DNA from: Adlercreutzia faecimuris
GTDB lineage: Bacteria; Actinomycetota; Coriobacteriia; Coriobacteriales; Eggerthellaceae
Length of the DNA stretch: 64,000 nt
NCBI RefSeq assembly: GCF_022669055.1
Contig: NZ_JAJMLW010000001.1
Location: 682,001-746,000, forward strand
Direction of reading: 5' to 3'
Shown: piece by piece, positions 33,785 through 42,700 of the stretch
How positions within the stretch are numbered: position 1 is the stretch's first letter
Layout: the number at the start of each line of letters is the position of its first letter
Position numbers and translations under genes: made by a program
The notes under the pieces: generated by a model
Database searches by the model: none
What the model was told of the DNA's origin: nothing
Seen by the model: only the letters and a program-made list of their open reading frames with translations

Positions 33785-34956
33785 TTCGTCTTCTCCTTCT
33801 TCATGGAAAGCATGTCGTAGAACGCCTCGAGGCGCGTGTCCAGGCCGGTGTCGGAGGTCTGGGAGTCGTAGGTGAGGTAGAGGATGGGCATGGCCGCGTC
33901 GGCGCTGATGCGCTGGAGCACGGGCATGCAGTCGATCTCGGGCGTGCAGCCGGCCGACTTGGCGTGGATGACGCCGTCGAAGCCCTCCTGGGCGTAGCGG
34001 TGCGCCGCCACCACGGTGAGCGTGGAGGTGGGGCCCATGTCGTAGGTGAGGTAGTCGGCGGCGCTGCGGCGCAGGTTGGGCTCGTTGTAGCGGATGAAGC
34101 GGTTGGTGAGGTTCATCATGCGGTGCACCTCGACCCCCATGGCCATGAGCTTCTCGTCCAGCTCGAGGTTGGATCGCTCGTCGATGGCGGTGAACATCTC
34201 GCCCACCACGCCGATGCGGATGGGGTCGGCCGGCTTGTCGAGCGGGATGGCGCGCATGGCGTCCATGGCCTCGCGGAAGGCCTCGTTGATGTCGCGGTCG
34301 GCGGTGGCGGCCCGCAGGGCGTCCCGGTACGACGCCCAGACGCGGCGGAAGGCCCCGCGCTCGCGCTCGAAGCCGGCGTTGGCCAGGTAGAAGTCGCGCG
34401 CCTCGTCCAGCTTGACGGCCATGTTGGCCGTGGCGGCCAGCTTGGGCAGCGCGGCGGGGATGTTGATGTCGGGGTTCACCGTCTTGAGGCACTGCTTGGC
34501 CCAGCCGAGCGCCCCCTGCTCGATGCCGCGCGAGAAGTTGAGCATCTGGAACTCGTAGCCCATGTCGCGCAGGATGGCCTCCTGCAGCTCGCCGTAGTAG
34601 CCCAGCCGGCACGGGCCGCCGAACTGCACGAGCACGTCGGCGCCGGCCTCGAGCGCCTCCACGTAGTCGCCCAAGATGTGCTTGAACGGCGTGCACACGT
34701 AGTCGGTGGAGTTCTGCTCGCCGATCTCGGTGGTGCGCTTGGTGGCCTCGGGCAGCGTGAGGAAGTCGGCGTCGAGCACCTGCTCGACGAAGAACTTGAA
34801 GGCCGGGTCGTAGTAGCAGTAGCGGAAGAACGCTACCTTGATGCGCTTGTGGCGGTCACGCTTGAACTTGCGGTGCCCCAGCTTGGGCTCGCGGCGCCGC
34901 TCCTCGACGGCGACGCGCGAGCGCGCCTCCTCGGGCAGGTGCAGGATGTCAGCCAT
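33781..34956 (-). CDS. DUF2229 / 2-hydroxyglutaryl-CoA dehydratase-like protein (larger subunit)
   Basis: 391 aa. It opens with a basic, charged ~40-residue segment, then KVAFFRYCYYDPAFKFFVEQVLDADFLTLPEATKRT. The C-terminal CTPEIDCMPVLQRISADAAMPILYLTYDSQT is typical of the dehydratase-like DUF2229 group. Scattered cysteines (GGPCRLGYYGE, CVCTPFKH-like region) could bind a cluster. It shares fold-level features with the next gene upstream and overlaps it by 8 bp. With the activator it forms a three-gene electron-transfer system. The substrate is unknown and need not be a CoA ester. Confidence 0.8.
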   Translation of the reverse strand: MADILHLPEEARSRVAVEERRREPKLGHRKFKRDRHKRIKVAFFRYCYYDPAFKFFVEQVLDADFLTLPEATKRTTEIGEQNSTDYVCTPFKHILGDYVEALEAGADVLVQFGGPCRLGYYGELQEAILRDMGYEFQMLNFSRGIEQGALGWAKQCLKTVNPDINIPAALPKLAATANMAVKLDEARDFYLANAGFERERGAFRRVWASYRDALRAATADRDINEAFREAMDAMRAIPLDKPADPIRIGVVGEMFTAIDERSNLELDEKLMAMGVEVHRMMNLTNRFIRYNEPNLRRSAADYLTYDMGPTSTLTVVAAHRYAQEGFDGVIHAKSAGCTPEIDCMPVLQRISADAAMPILYLTYDSQTSDTGLDTRLEAFYDMLSMKKEKTK

Positions 34957-35965
34957 GGACGTAGCCTCCCCTCTGGTGGTAGCGCAGGATGTCGACGAAG
35001 CTCTCGATGCGCGTCTCGACGCCGGCGGTGCCGCTCTGGGCGTCGATCATCAGGTTCAGGATGGGGGTGCCCTGGATGTAGCGCATGATGGTGTCGTCGG
35101 TCATGGAGTCGGGGCCGCAGGGGAACGCGCTCACCAGCACGATGCCGTCCACCTGGTCTTGCAGCGTGAGGATCGACCCGATGAGTTCGCGGTTGATGAC
35201 CCACGGCAGCGTCTCGGTGAACCCGAAGCTGGCCTTGTAGGTGCGGGCGCGGTTGGTCTCGTCGGCGAACAGCACCGTGGTGCCCATCGACTCGAGCGCC
35301 TCGACGATGGTGCCGCACAGGTACTCGTCGTGGGCGATGTAGGGGTGGGCCACCAGCAGGATGGCGAGCGGGCGCTCGGTGGCGCCCGTCGGGTCGCCCT
35401 CGGCCACGGCGCGGTACTCGGCCAAGAGGCGCAGGGTCTCCTCCTGGGCGGCGGCCTTGGCGCGGCGCGCGTCCTCCAGGGCGCGGACGCCGGCCTTCCA
35501 TGCGCGCTTGAACAGCACCTGGCTGGCGCCCAGGCGCGCGGCCATCTCGGCGAAGGCGCGGCGCACCTCCTTGGGCTTTGACACGTTCTCCACCAAACAC
35601 GACAGCACGCGCACGCCCTGGTCGCGGAAGGTGTTGGCCACCAGGTCGGGCGCGGCCTGGAACTTGGTGCAGAAGCCGGCGCGCGGGTCGCAGCTGGCGT
35701 AGCAGGGGACGAACACGGCGTCGCAGCGGCCGACGAGGCTGGCGACGTGGCCCAGGTAGGCCTTCGACGCCAGGCAGCACTCGTCCACCGAGCGGGCGGT
35801 GCCCTCCTCGACGACGGCGCGGTCGGTCTCGGCGCTGACGATCACCTCGCGGCCGAGCTCGCGGAAGAAGGTCTCCCACAGCGGGCCGTAGCGGTGGTAG
35901 AGGAGCCCGCGCGGGATGCCGACGACGTGGATGTCGGCCAGGTCGGGCTGGGTCTTGAGGGCCAA
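34949..35965 (-). CDS. DUF2229 / 2-hydroxyacyl-CoA dehydratase-like protein (smaller subunit)
   Basis: 338 aa. Opening residues are HVVGIPRGLLYHRYGPLWETFFRELG. Cysteines cluster in DECCLASKAYLGH and DAVFVPCYASCDPRAGFCTKF, the expected region for cluster ligation. The C-terminal end (ILNLMIDAQSGTAGVETRIESFVDIL) mirrors that of the following gene. In many anaerobes these modules and the activator are fused into one very large protein; here they are three separate, overlapping genes. This is the first gene of the operon. Confidence 0.8.
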   Translation of the reverse strand: MALKTQPDLADIHVVGIPRGLLYHRYGPLWETFFRELGREVIVSAETDRAVVEEGTARSVDECCLASKAYLGHVASLVGRCDAVFVPCYASCDPRAGFCTKFQAAPDLVANTFRDQGVRVLSCLVENVSKPKEVRRAFAEMAARLGASQVLFKRAWKAGVRALEDARRAKAAAQEETLRLLAEYRAVAEGDPTGATERPLAILLVAHPYIAHDEYLCGTIVEALESMGTTVLFADETNRARTYKASFGFTETLPWVINRELIGSILTLQDQVDGIVLVSAFPCGPDSMTDDTIMRYIQGTPILNLMIDAQSGTAGVETRIESFVDILRYHQRGGYVHG

Positions 35966-36140
35966 GGGGCGCTCCTTCCGGGTCGGGTGCGGTGGCGCGC
36001 CCGCGGGCGGCCGTGCCGGGTGGTGCCTTTCTCGTGCGCTGCGCCCGCGGGCGGTCTGGGCGGCGGGCGCTGAAGTTAGTTTGACGATCTTAGCACTTTT
36101 GCGCGTGCCGGCTGACGCGCGTCGGGCTGCGGCGGCGCGC

Positions 36141-36348
36141 CCGCCCCGCGGGCCGCGACGGGCTGCGGTCGCGTGGGCTGCGGGACGTGGCGGCTGCCGC
36201 GAGGGGGCTGGCGGTGCCCCCCGGCTTCGTCCGCCCCGCGGGTCGCGACGGGCTGCGGTCGCGCTCCTCGCGGCGAGCTCTTGTGGTGGGATACCACAAG
36301 AGCTCTTGCTGCGGGGGTGCTCCCTTCGCCCGTCGCGGCCCGCGGGGC
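36141..36348. repeat. REP-like GC-rich repeats, two direct and one inverted copy
   Basis: A 33-bp sequence at 36141-36173 recurs at 36231-36263 with one mismatch. Its 20-bp core (36143-36162) is present inverted at 36329-36348, just past the stop of the membrane-protein gene. Together they occupy most of the 35966-36352 gap, which holds no gene. Confidence 0.75.
36275..36305. repeat. Perfect 13-bp hairpin inside the repeat cluster
   Basis: GAGCTCTTGTGGT (36275-36287) and ACCACAAGAGCTC (36293-36305) with loop GGGAT. It is less GC-rich than its surroundings and lies 48 bp downstream of the membrane-protein stop on the minus strand. It could serve as a terminator-like structure or a protein-binding palindrome. 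Confidence 0.7.
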
Positions 36349-36352
36349 TCCA

Positions 36353-36961
36353 TCAGCTCGCCCTTCGGCGGCTGACGGCGAGGAGGCTTGCGTAGGCCGC
36401 CGCCATGGCGACGAGCCCGGCGGCGTCGAAGGCGATGAAGCGCGCGATGCCGCCGGCCAGCACGGCGTGGCCCGCGGGCAGCCCGGCCAGGATGGCCGCC
36501 TCGCCGACGAGGCCGACGACCTGCTGCGCCAGCACCACGGCGCCCAGCGCGCGGAACCGCGTCGGCTGCCAGATGACTAGCGGGTAGGTGCAGTTCCACA
36601 TGAGGAACGCCACGCCCATGCCGCGCGTGGCCGCCTCGCCCGGCACGCCCGCCAGCTCGAAGCCGCCCATGTACGCGGCGGGGTCGATGACGAACGACAG
36701 CGCGCAGTGCACGTTGACCGCGAACACCGCCGCGAACGCCACGCGGCACGCCCATGCCGCGACGCGCGTCCCGCGGGCGGCGGGTGCGCGCGAGACGCCG
36801 GACGCGTCGGGCGCCGCTGGCGCGGCGGCGGTGCCGGCGGCGGGCGTGCTCGCCGTGTGCGGGACGGCGGGGCTGGCGGGCGTGCTCGCCGTGCGTGGGG
36901 TGCCGCCGTGTGCACTCGCGACGGGCGTGCCGCCGCGGATCGCGTCCTTCGCGCGTGCCAT
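36353..36961 (-). CDS. Small multi-spanning membrane protein of unknown function
   Basis: 202 aa. Residues ~1-65 are a low-complexity Ala/Pro/Thr cytoplasmic tail. After it come about four hydrophobic helices: WACRVAFAAVFAVNVHCAL, TRGMGVAFLMWNCTYPLVIW, ALGAVVLAQQVVGLVGEAAIL and FIAFDAAGLVAMAAAYASLL. I chose the ATG at 36961 because GGACGGAGGGG precedes it. I do not recognise the family. It is alone on this strand, in a repeat-rich stretch. Confidence 0.6.
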   Translation of the reverse strand: MARAKDAIRGGTPVASAHGGTPRTASTPASPAVPHTASTPAAGTAAAPAAPDASGVSRAPAARGTRVAAWACRVAFAAVFAVNVHCALSFVIDPAAYMGGFELAGVPGEAATRGMGVAFLMWNCTYPLVIWQPTRFRALGAVVLAQQVVGLVGEAAILAGLPAGHAVLAGGIARFIAFDAAGLVAMAAAYASLLAVSRRRAS

Positions 36962-37077
36962 CGCCCCTCCGTCCCTCGTCGTCTTTCGCGCCTGTCGCCC
37001 CGATGCTAGCATCCCGCGCCCGCCGCTCCCGCCCGCGCCTCCGCGCCGCAGCCAATCCGTTGCCCGCGACGCCCTCT

Positions 37078-37169
37078 ATCCTCGAAAACCACGATTGGGA
37101 ATCCTCGAAAATCCTAAATGAAGGTCCTCGAAAATCACGATTAATAATCCTCGAAAATCCTAAACGCGC
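37078..37169. repeat. 23-bp tandem repeat, four units, alternating types
   Basis: Four consecutive 23-bp units start at 37078, 37101, 37124 and 37147, each beginning with (A/G)TCCTCGAAAA. Units 1 and 3 continue CCACGATT or TCACGATT; units 2 and 4 continue TCCTAAA. The array therefore has a 46-bp higher-order period. The AT-rich units stand out in a GC-rich region. It lies in the 816-bp gap upstream of the DUF2064 gene. Confidence 0.85.
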
Positions 37170-37290
37170 TGGTGGGAAGGGGCGCCTTCGCCCGTCGTCG
37201 CAAAGGCGACGGCGTCTACGTCATCTCCCCTCGACTGCTTGGAGCCCTAGCCGCCTACAGCGGCCCCGGGCGGCGCCGTTGCATTCCGGC

Positions 37291-37460
37291 GCCGTAAAGT
37301 GGCCGGAAACGGCGGTTTGACGACACTTTTTCGCGTGTTTCCCGGAAAAAGGGCGCCTTGCGCGGTCTCCGAATTCACGCGACCTGGGGTTTTGCGCGCG
37401 CAGCCGCAGGAGCCGCGCCCCAGATTGTCGTCAAACCGCCGTTTTCGGCCATTTTACGGC
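37291..37460. repeat. Long inverted-repeat element C
   Basis: 35-bp arms at 37291-37325 and 37426-37460 are inverted repeats with two mismatches. The interior holds the shared core CGCGACCTGGGG (37378-37389). The arm sequence is unrelated to those of elements A and D, while the core is the same. Upstream of the DUF2064 gene; no ORF. The remainder of the gap (37461-37777) is GC-rich with inverted GCCCGC-type runs and no evident gene. Confidence 0.8.
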
Positions 37461-37777
37461 GGAGTAGGTGCAGCGCCCCGCCGCTTGGCGCTTGACGCGG
37501 GTGGCCCGCGGCGCCGTTCCCCTTGCGGGGGCGGGCCGCGCGCGGCGGGACGGGGGCGAAATGGTAGGATGGCGCGTGACGAGAGGGCGCGGCGCGCGAC
37601 GTCGCGCCAGGGTCGCGCAGCCGCCCGCAGTCGCCCGTCGCCCGCAGCCGAGCGACTGCAGGCGCGGGCGGCGGGCGACTGCGGGCGGCTGCGGAGGAGG
37701 GGAGCCGGTGCTGCCCCTCGAGGTGGACAACCGGGCGCGGGCGGAAGACGCGCGGCCCGCGGAGGAGGGGAGGCCCC

Positions 37778-38641
37778 ATGAGGGAGCGCAGGAACACGGT
37801 GCTGCTGTTCAGCAAGGTGCCGGAGGCCGGCAAGGTGAAGACGCGGCTGACGGTGCTCAAGGACGGCATCTTCCAGCCCGACGTGGCGTCGGCGCTCTAC
37901 CACTGCATGCTCTTCGACGTGGTGGAGATCATCTGCGGCGCGTTCACGGCGCTCGAGGCGCGCCCGCCGGCGGTCGATCCGGCCACGGGCGAGGAGATCC
38001 GCGACACCTACGACCTGGTCATCTCCACCACGCCGGCGCCCAACGTGGCCGTGATGGAGAAGCTGTTCGCCGACGCGGGGGAGTGGCCCCGCCCGCTCAC
38101 GTTCATTGCCGACGAGGGCGCCAGCTTCGACGAGCACTACAACCACGCGTTCCAGCAGGCGTGGGACCGCGGCGCCGACTGCATCCTGTCGATGGGCGCC
38201 GACATGCCGGCGCTCACCGTGATGGACGTCATCGCCGGCTTCGACGGGCTGCACGCGCTCGACGCGGTGCCCGGCGGCGGCATCGTGCTCGCGCCCGACC
38301 AGGCCATGGGCGTGTCGGTCATCGGCTGGACGCGCGCCACCGACTTCGACCACACAGGCGTCTACTACAACCGCACGGGCCTCACCGTGCTGCCGGCCTA
38401 CATCGAGAAGGCGCGCGAGGCCGGGCTGCCGGCGCGCTACCTGCCGCCCATCCCCGACGTGGACACCATGGGCGACCTCATGCACGCCGTTACCGTGGTG
38501 GAGGCGCTCAACTACACGGCGCCCTTCGACGGCAACACGCCGCCCTGGCGCACCGCCGACGCGCTCGCCCAGATGGGCTGGAGCGAGATCCGCGTCCCCC
38601 CGAACGACCTCATGGACCCGCGCGACGAGATCGACAAGTAG
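37778..38641 (+). CDS. DUF2064 / TIGR04282-family glycosyltransferase-like protein
   Basis: 287 aa, GT-A-like fold. The N-terminal VLLFSKVPEAGKVKTRLT is the nucleotide-sugar motif of this family (consensus F.K.P.PG.VKTRL). The central GADCILSMGADMPALT supplies a likely metal-binding Asp pair. The family was first defined as an rSAM/selenodomain-associated transferase and is now linked to arsenosugar biosynthesis. That connects it with the ArsM-ArsS fusion at 14932-17193, although the genes are 20 kb apart. Monocistronic, flanked on both sides by inverted-repeat elements. Linking it to arsenic is inference. Confidence 0.8.
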   Translation: MRERRNTVLLFSKVPEAGKVKTRLTVLKDGIFQPDVASALYHCMLFDVVEIICGAFTALEARPPAVDPATGEEIRDTYDLVISTTPAPNVAVMEKLFADAGEWPRPLTFIADEGASFDEHYNHAFQQAWDRGADCILSMGADMPALTVMDVIAGFDGLHALDAVPGGGIVLAPDQAMGVSVIGWTRATDFDHTGVYYNRTGLTVLPAYIEKAREAGLPARYLPPIPDVDTMGDLMHAVTVVEALNYTAPFDGNTPPWRTADALAQMGWSEIRVPPNDLMDPRDEIDK

Positions 38642-38682
38642 GCGGGCCGCCTATCGCGCTTCTCGTCCACCGTCGCGTGCCT

Positions 38683-38891
38683 GCGGACACTTTTCGCGAC
38701 CTGGATGGCAATTCATCGAAGTTTGGCATACGATTTCGCGGCTGCGCTGTCGGGTGGGATTATCGCGCGTAGTCGCGACCTGGGAAAACGCCGGCGCAGC
38801 TGCTATGTGTTGGCGCAGAGGCGGCCTCGAGGGCTGCGAGCTCTATGCCAAACCTCGATGAATTGCCAACGCGCCGGCGAAAAGCGTCCGC
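38683..38891. repeat. Long inverted-repeat element B
   Basis: Nested arms: outer 15 bp (38683-38697 with 38877-38891, one mismatch) and inner 26 bp (38705-38730 with 38844-38869, two mismatches). The interior core CGCGACCTGGGAAAACGC (38774-38791) matches elements A and D, and CGCGACCTGG occurs a second time at 38695-38704 within the left arm. It occupies the gap between two convergent genes and has no ORF. Confidence 0.85.
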
Positions 38892-38953
38892 AAACCCGTG
38901 CTCCCGCCTCTGCGCGGGCGGCGTCGCACGACTCGCCCGCTCCTCCGCCAGCC

Positions 38954-39439
38954 CTACAGCCCGCGGGCCTTGTCCATCAGCTCCTGCTGGGAGTGCACGG
39001 CGCACTTGGCGAGGATGCTGCGCGCGTGGGTATGCACGGTGTGCAGCGATATGACCAGCTTGTCGCGGATGTAGGGGCGGCTGCGCCCGGCCAGCAGCAG
39101 GGCCGCCACCTCGGTCTCGCGCGGGGTGAGGCCGAAGCGCCCGCGCAGGCGCTCGGCCTGCTGCAGGAACGCCTCGTCCAAGTCGGCCGCGGCCGTCAAC
39201 GGGATGCGCACGGCCGCCGGCGCCGGCCATCCGCCTGCGGGGACGCTCGCCGTCAGGCGGCCTGACGCGACGGCGCAGGCGCACGTCGCCGCGGAGGCCG
39301 TCGGGGTATGGCCGGGCCCGGCCTGATCCGCCGCCTCGGGCCCGAGGGGCCTCTCGGCGATTCCCGTCGCGATGCGGCCGTCTGCCTGTCCCCTGCGACC
39401 CCTCCGCCCGCGCCACCCGATCTTCGTTCCCCGCTGCAT
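38954..39439 (-). CDS. Short LuxR-type transcriptional regulator
   Basis: 161 aa. The C-terminal ~65 residues are a complete LuxR/NarL helix-turn-helix (FGLTPRETEVAALLLAGRSRPYIRDKLVISLHTVHTHARSILAKCAV). The N-terminal ~90 residues are low-complexity Arg/Gly/Ala with no receiver or membrane domain. I chose ATG 39439 (CGGAGGGAGGAGGGC site). In this bacterial group LuxR regulators often carry a large membrane-spanning N-terminal half; this one has none and may be a remnant or a free-standing DNA-binding protein. It is divergent from the selenoprotein reductase and may regulate it. Confidence 0.75.
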   Translation of the reverse strand: MQRGTKIGWRGRRGRRGQADGRIATGIAERPLGPEAADQAGPGHTPTASAATCACAVASGRLTASVPAGGWPAPAAVRIPLTAAADLDEAFLQQAERLRGRFGLTPRETEVAALLLAGRSRPYIRDKLVISLHTVHTHARSILAKCAVHSQQELMDKARGL

Positions 39440-39571
39440 GCCCTCCTCCCTCCGAAAGGCGGTCGCGTCTCTGCGCGCCCGCGTCATGGGGGTGATTCTG
39501 CCCCACACGCTCGCCAAAGGGAACAAACCGAGCGAAAGATAAGCCACTCATATTCCCCTTATCGGAAGCGA

Positions 39572-39588
39572 CCTGGGCGCGGCCCAGG
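39572..39588. promoter_or_regulatory. Palindrome between the LuxR gene and the reductase operon
   Basis: CCTGGGC (39572-39578), GCG, GCCCAGG (39582-39588), perfect symmetry. It lies about 130 bp from the LuxR start and 157 bp from the reductase start. It could be an operator. It is also preceded by AGCGA, recalling the core of the inverted-repeat elements. No clear -35/-10 pair was identified in 39440-39745. Confidence 0.4.
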
Positions 39589-39745
39589 CGGCCTACCCGC
39601 ATCGGGGCGAGGCGCCGGGGGAGGGGCGGCGCGGGGCGGCCGCAAGTTACCCATATCGTGTCGATGCGCGGCCGCTGCCGCGGGGGCTAGCCTGGGTGAG
39701 CCTGCATTCCGGCAGGCGAGAGGCAAAGCGAAAAGGAGGGAATCT

Positions 39746-42700
39746 ATGAGTGACCTATCACTCGACCGGCGCCAGTTCCTGGCTGCCGTGGGCGCCTTGG
39801 GCGCGCTCTCGGCCGCGGGCACGCTCGGCGCGACGCGGCTCGCCGACGCCGCCGAGGCGCCGGGCAGCGCCGAGTTCCCCGTCGCCCCCAACGGCATGCC
39901 CCTGGAGGCGAAGGTGGATTTGGCCACCGGCAAGGTGGAGGTGAACGACGATGTGCTCGTGCGCTACAGCGCGTGCCTGGGCTGCTACAGCTCGTGCGGC
40001 AACCGCGTGAAGCTCGACCGGGCCACGGGCAAGATGCTCACCATCGGCGGCAACCCGTACCATCCCAGCTGCGCGCTGCCGTACCTGGACTTCGACGAGC
40101 CGCTCACGGAGGCGTACAAGACGCTCACCTGGGCCGGCGGCGCCAAGACCCACGCCACCATCTGCGGGCGCGGCCAGGGCTGCCAGGACGGCTACTCCCA
40201 GCCCGAGCGCGTCACCGTGCCGCTCAAGCGCGCCGGCAAGCGCGGCGAGGGCAAGTGGAAGGCCATCGGCTGGGATCAGCTCATCAAGGAGGTCACCGAG
40301 GGCGGCAAGCTGTTCGCGGACATCGGCGAGGATCGCAACGTCGAGGGCTTCAAGGCCCTCCACGACACCAAGACCCCGATGAATCCCGCCGAGCCGCTGC
40401 TGGGCCCCGTGTCCAACCAGCTGGTCATGTTCGGCAGCCGCGGCGACGGCCGCACCGCCGTGGGCAGCCGCTTCGTCAACAGCTTCGGATCCATCAACTC
40501 CTACAGCCACGGGGCCAGTTGAGGCGGCGTCCAATGGGTGCGTGCACTCACTGATACCGGCAATGCCCTCGAGCCCGACCTCGAGGAATGCGAATACGTT
40601 CTGTGGATGGGGACGTTCCCCGGCTCCAACGGCAAGTCGATGCAGTCCATAGCCAAGCAGGTGGCCGAGCGCCTTGCCCAGGGCAAGTGCAAGATGGACG
40701 TCATCGACCCGGTGCTGGGCAACGGCAACGTGACCCCCACCATGGAGGGCATCAACTGGATTCCCATCAAGCCTGCGACCAACGGCGCGTTCTGCTCCGC
40801 TGTGGTGCGCTGGATGATCGAGAACGACGCCTACGCGGCCGACCTGCTGGCGGCCCCCAACTACGCGGCCGGCATGGCGGCCGGCTTCGCGTCGTTCACC
40901 AACGCGAGCCACCTCGTCATTGTGGATGACGCCAATCCCAACAACCGCAAGCTCATGCGCGCGGCCGACGCCGGCCTGGAGACCCCGCCGGCCGACCCCG
41001 AGGCCAAGACGCAGCCCACCTATTACGTGGTCATCGACGAGGCCACCGGTCAGCCCGCGCTGCACACGGCCAGCGACAGGGCCCTGCTCGACTGGGAGGG
41101 CGAGGTCAATGGCGTGAAGGTGCGCACGGGCTTCAGCCTGCTGCGTGAACCCATCTTCGAGCGTGATATGGACGAATACGCCGAGATCACCGGCGTTTCC
41201 CGCGGCGAGATCGAGCGCATCGCGCGGGAGTTCACCTCCCACGGCGTGAAGTCGTCCACCCGCGCGGCCGGCTCGACCTGCGCCCAGACCGGCTTCGACG
41301 CCTCCATGGGCTTCCGCACGCTCAACACCATGATCGGGTGCAATCAGATGATCGGCGGCAACGTGCCCTTCGGCCTGGCGCCCACCTCCACCGGAGACGG
41401 CCCGCGCTACAAGCTGGGCGCCGTCAAGGGCAAGCCCGACGTGTCCACCAAGAACGCCACCTACATCTCCCGCACGGCCCGTCCGTGGCAGAAGACCGAC
41501 GAGTACGCTGCGCGCGTGGCCGCCGGCGAGAAGGACCCGCAGCCCAAGCTGCCCTGGTACCCTGCGGGCGTCGCGTCGGACAACCAGGCCCTGTTCTCGG
41601 TGGTCAACCAGTACCCCTACCAGGCCAAGATCATGATGACCTGGATGAACAACGTCATCCAGAACACGCCTAACGGCCTGCGCGCGGCCGTCACCGAGCG
41701 CCTGGCCGACCCGGCCGTGGTGCCGCTGCACATCGCGTGCGACGTGGTGGTGGGCGAGCTGGCGCAGTACGCCGACTACATCGTGCCCGACACCAACCCC
41801 TTCGAGAGCTTCGGCGTGGTGGCTCCCCAGGGCCACTGGCACGGCAAGGGCGCCGGCGTGCGCTGGCAGGCCAAGGTGCCCGGCACCATGGAGCTGCCCG
41901 ATGGGCGCTACGCCAGCTTCGAGGCCTTCATCTGCGACGTGGGCAGGGCCTGCGGCGTCCCCGGCTTCGGCGACGACGCCATCGCCGGCGCGGACGGCTC
42001 GTCCTGGGCTCTCGACGACGTGGCCGACTACTTCCTGAAGGCCGTGGCCAACCTGGCCTACGCCGAGCCGGTGATCGACGACATCTCCGACGAGGAGGCG
42101 CGCATGCAGGGCCTCGACGACCTGCCGGCGTCCTGGAAGGCCGCCGTCACCGCCGAGGAGTGGCCCAAGGTGCTCAAGGCGCTCTCGCGCGGCGGGCGCT
42201 TCTACCCCGTGTTCACCCGCGTGGGCAAGGACGGGCGCAGCGGCTACGCCAAGGAGTACCAGTCCTTCGTCTACAGCGAGCTGCGCGCCACCAACAAGAA
42301 CCCCTACTCGGGCACCTTCGCCTGCGGCACCCTGGGCTACACGCCCGAGTCGTTCGCCAACTGGAGCCCGATGTCGGAATGGTACTCGCCCGAGGAGTAC
42401 CCCTTCGCCGCGGCCAACTACAAGCCGCGCTTCCGCACGGTCACCATGGAGGCCAACAGCCCCATCATGCGCGACCTGTGCGCCGAGAACTACCTGGAGA
42501 TCAGCCTCGAGGACGCCGCCGCGCTCGGCATCCGCGACGGCGACCGCATCCGCGCCACGACGCCCGCCGGCGACGTGATGGAGGCGCCCGCCATGGTGCG
42601 CGCCGGCGTGGCCGCGGGCACCATCGGCATCGCCCACGGCTACGGCCATGAGGCTTACGGCGCCCAGGACGTCGACATCGACGGCGCCATGACCAAGGGC

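Noticed and set aside
37078-37169. 23-bp repeats as a CRISPR array
   Set aside because: Units are contiguous with no unique spacers and no cas genes are present.
40520-40522. The in-frame TGA as a nonsense mutation making the reductase a pseudogene
   Set aside because: The frame is preserved, coding and motifs continue normally, the TGA sits at the Mo-ligand position, a SECIS-like hairpin follows and selC is nearby. A sequencing error cannot be excluded but is less likely.
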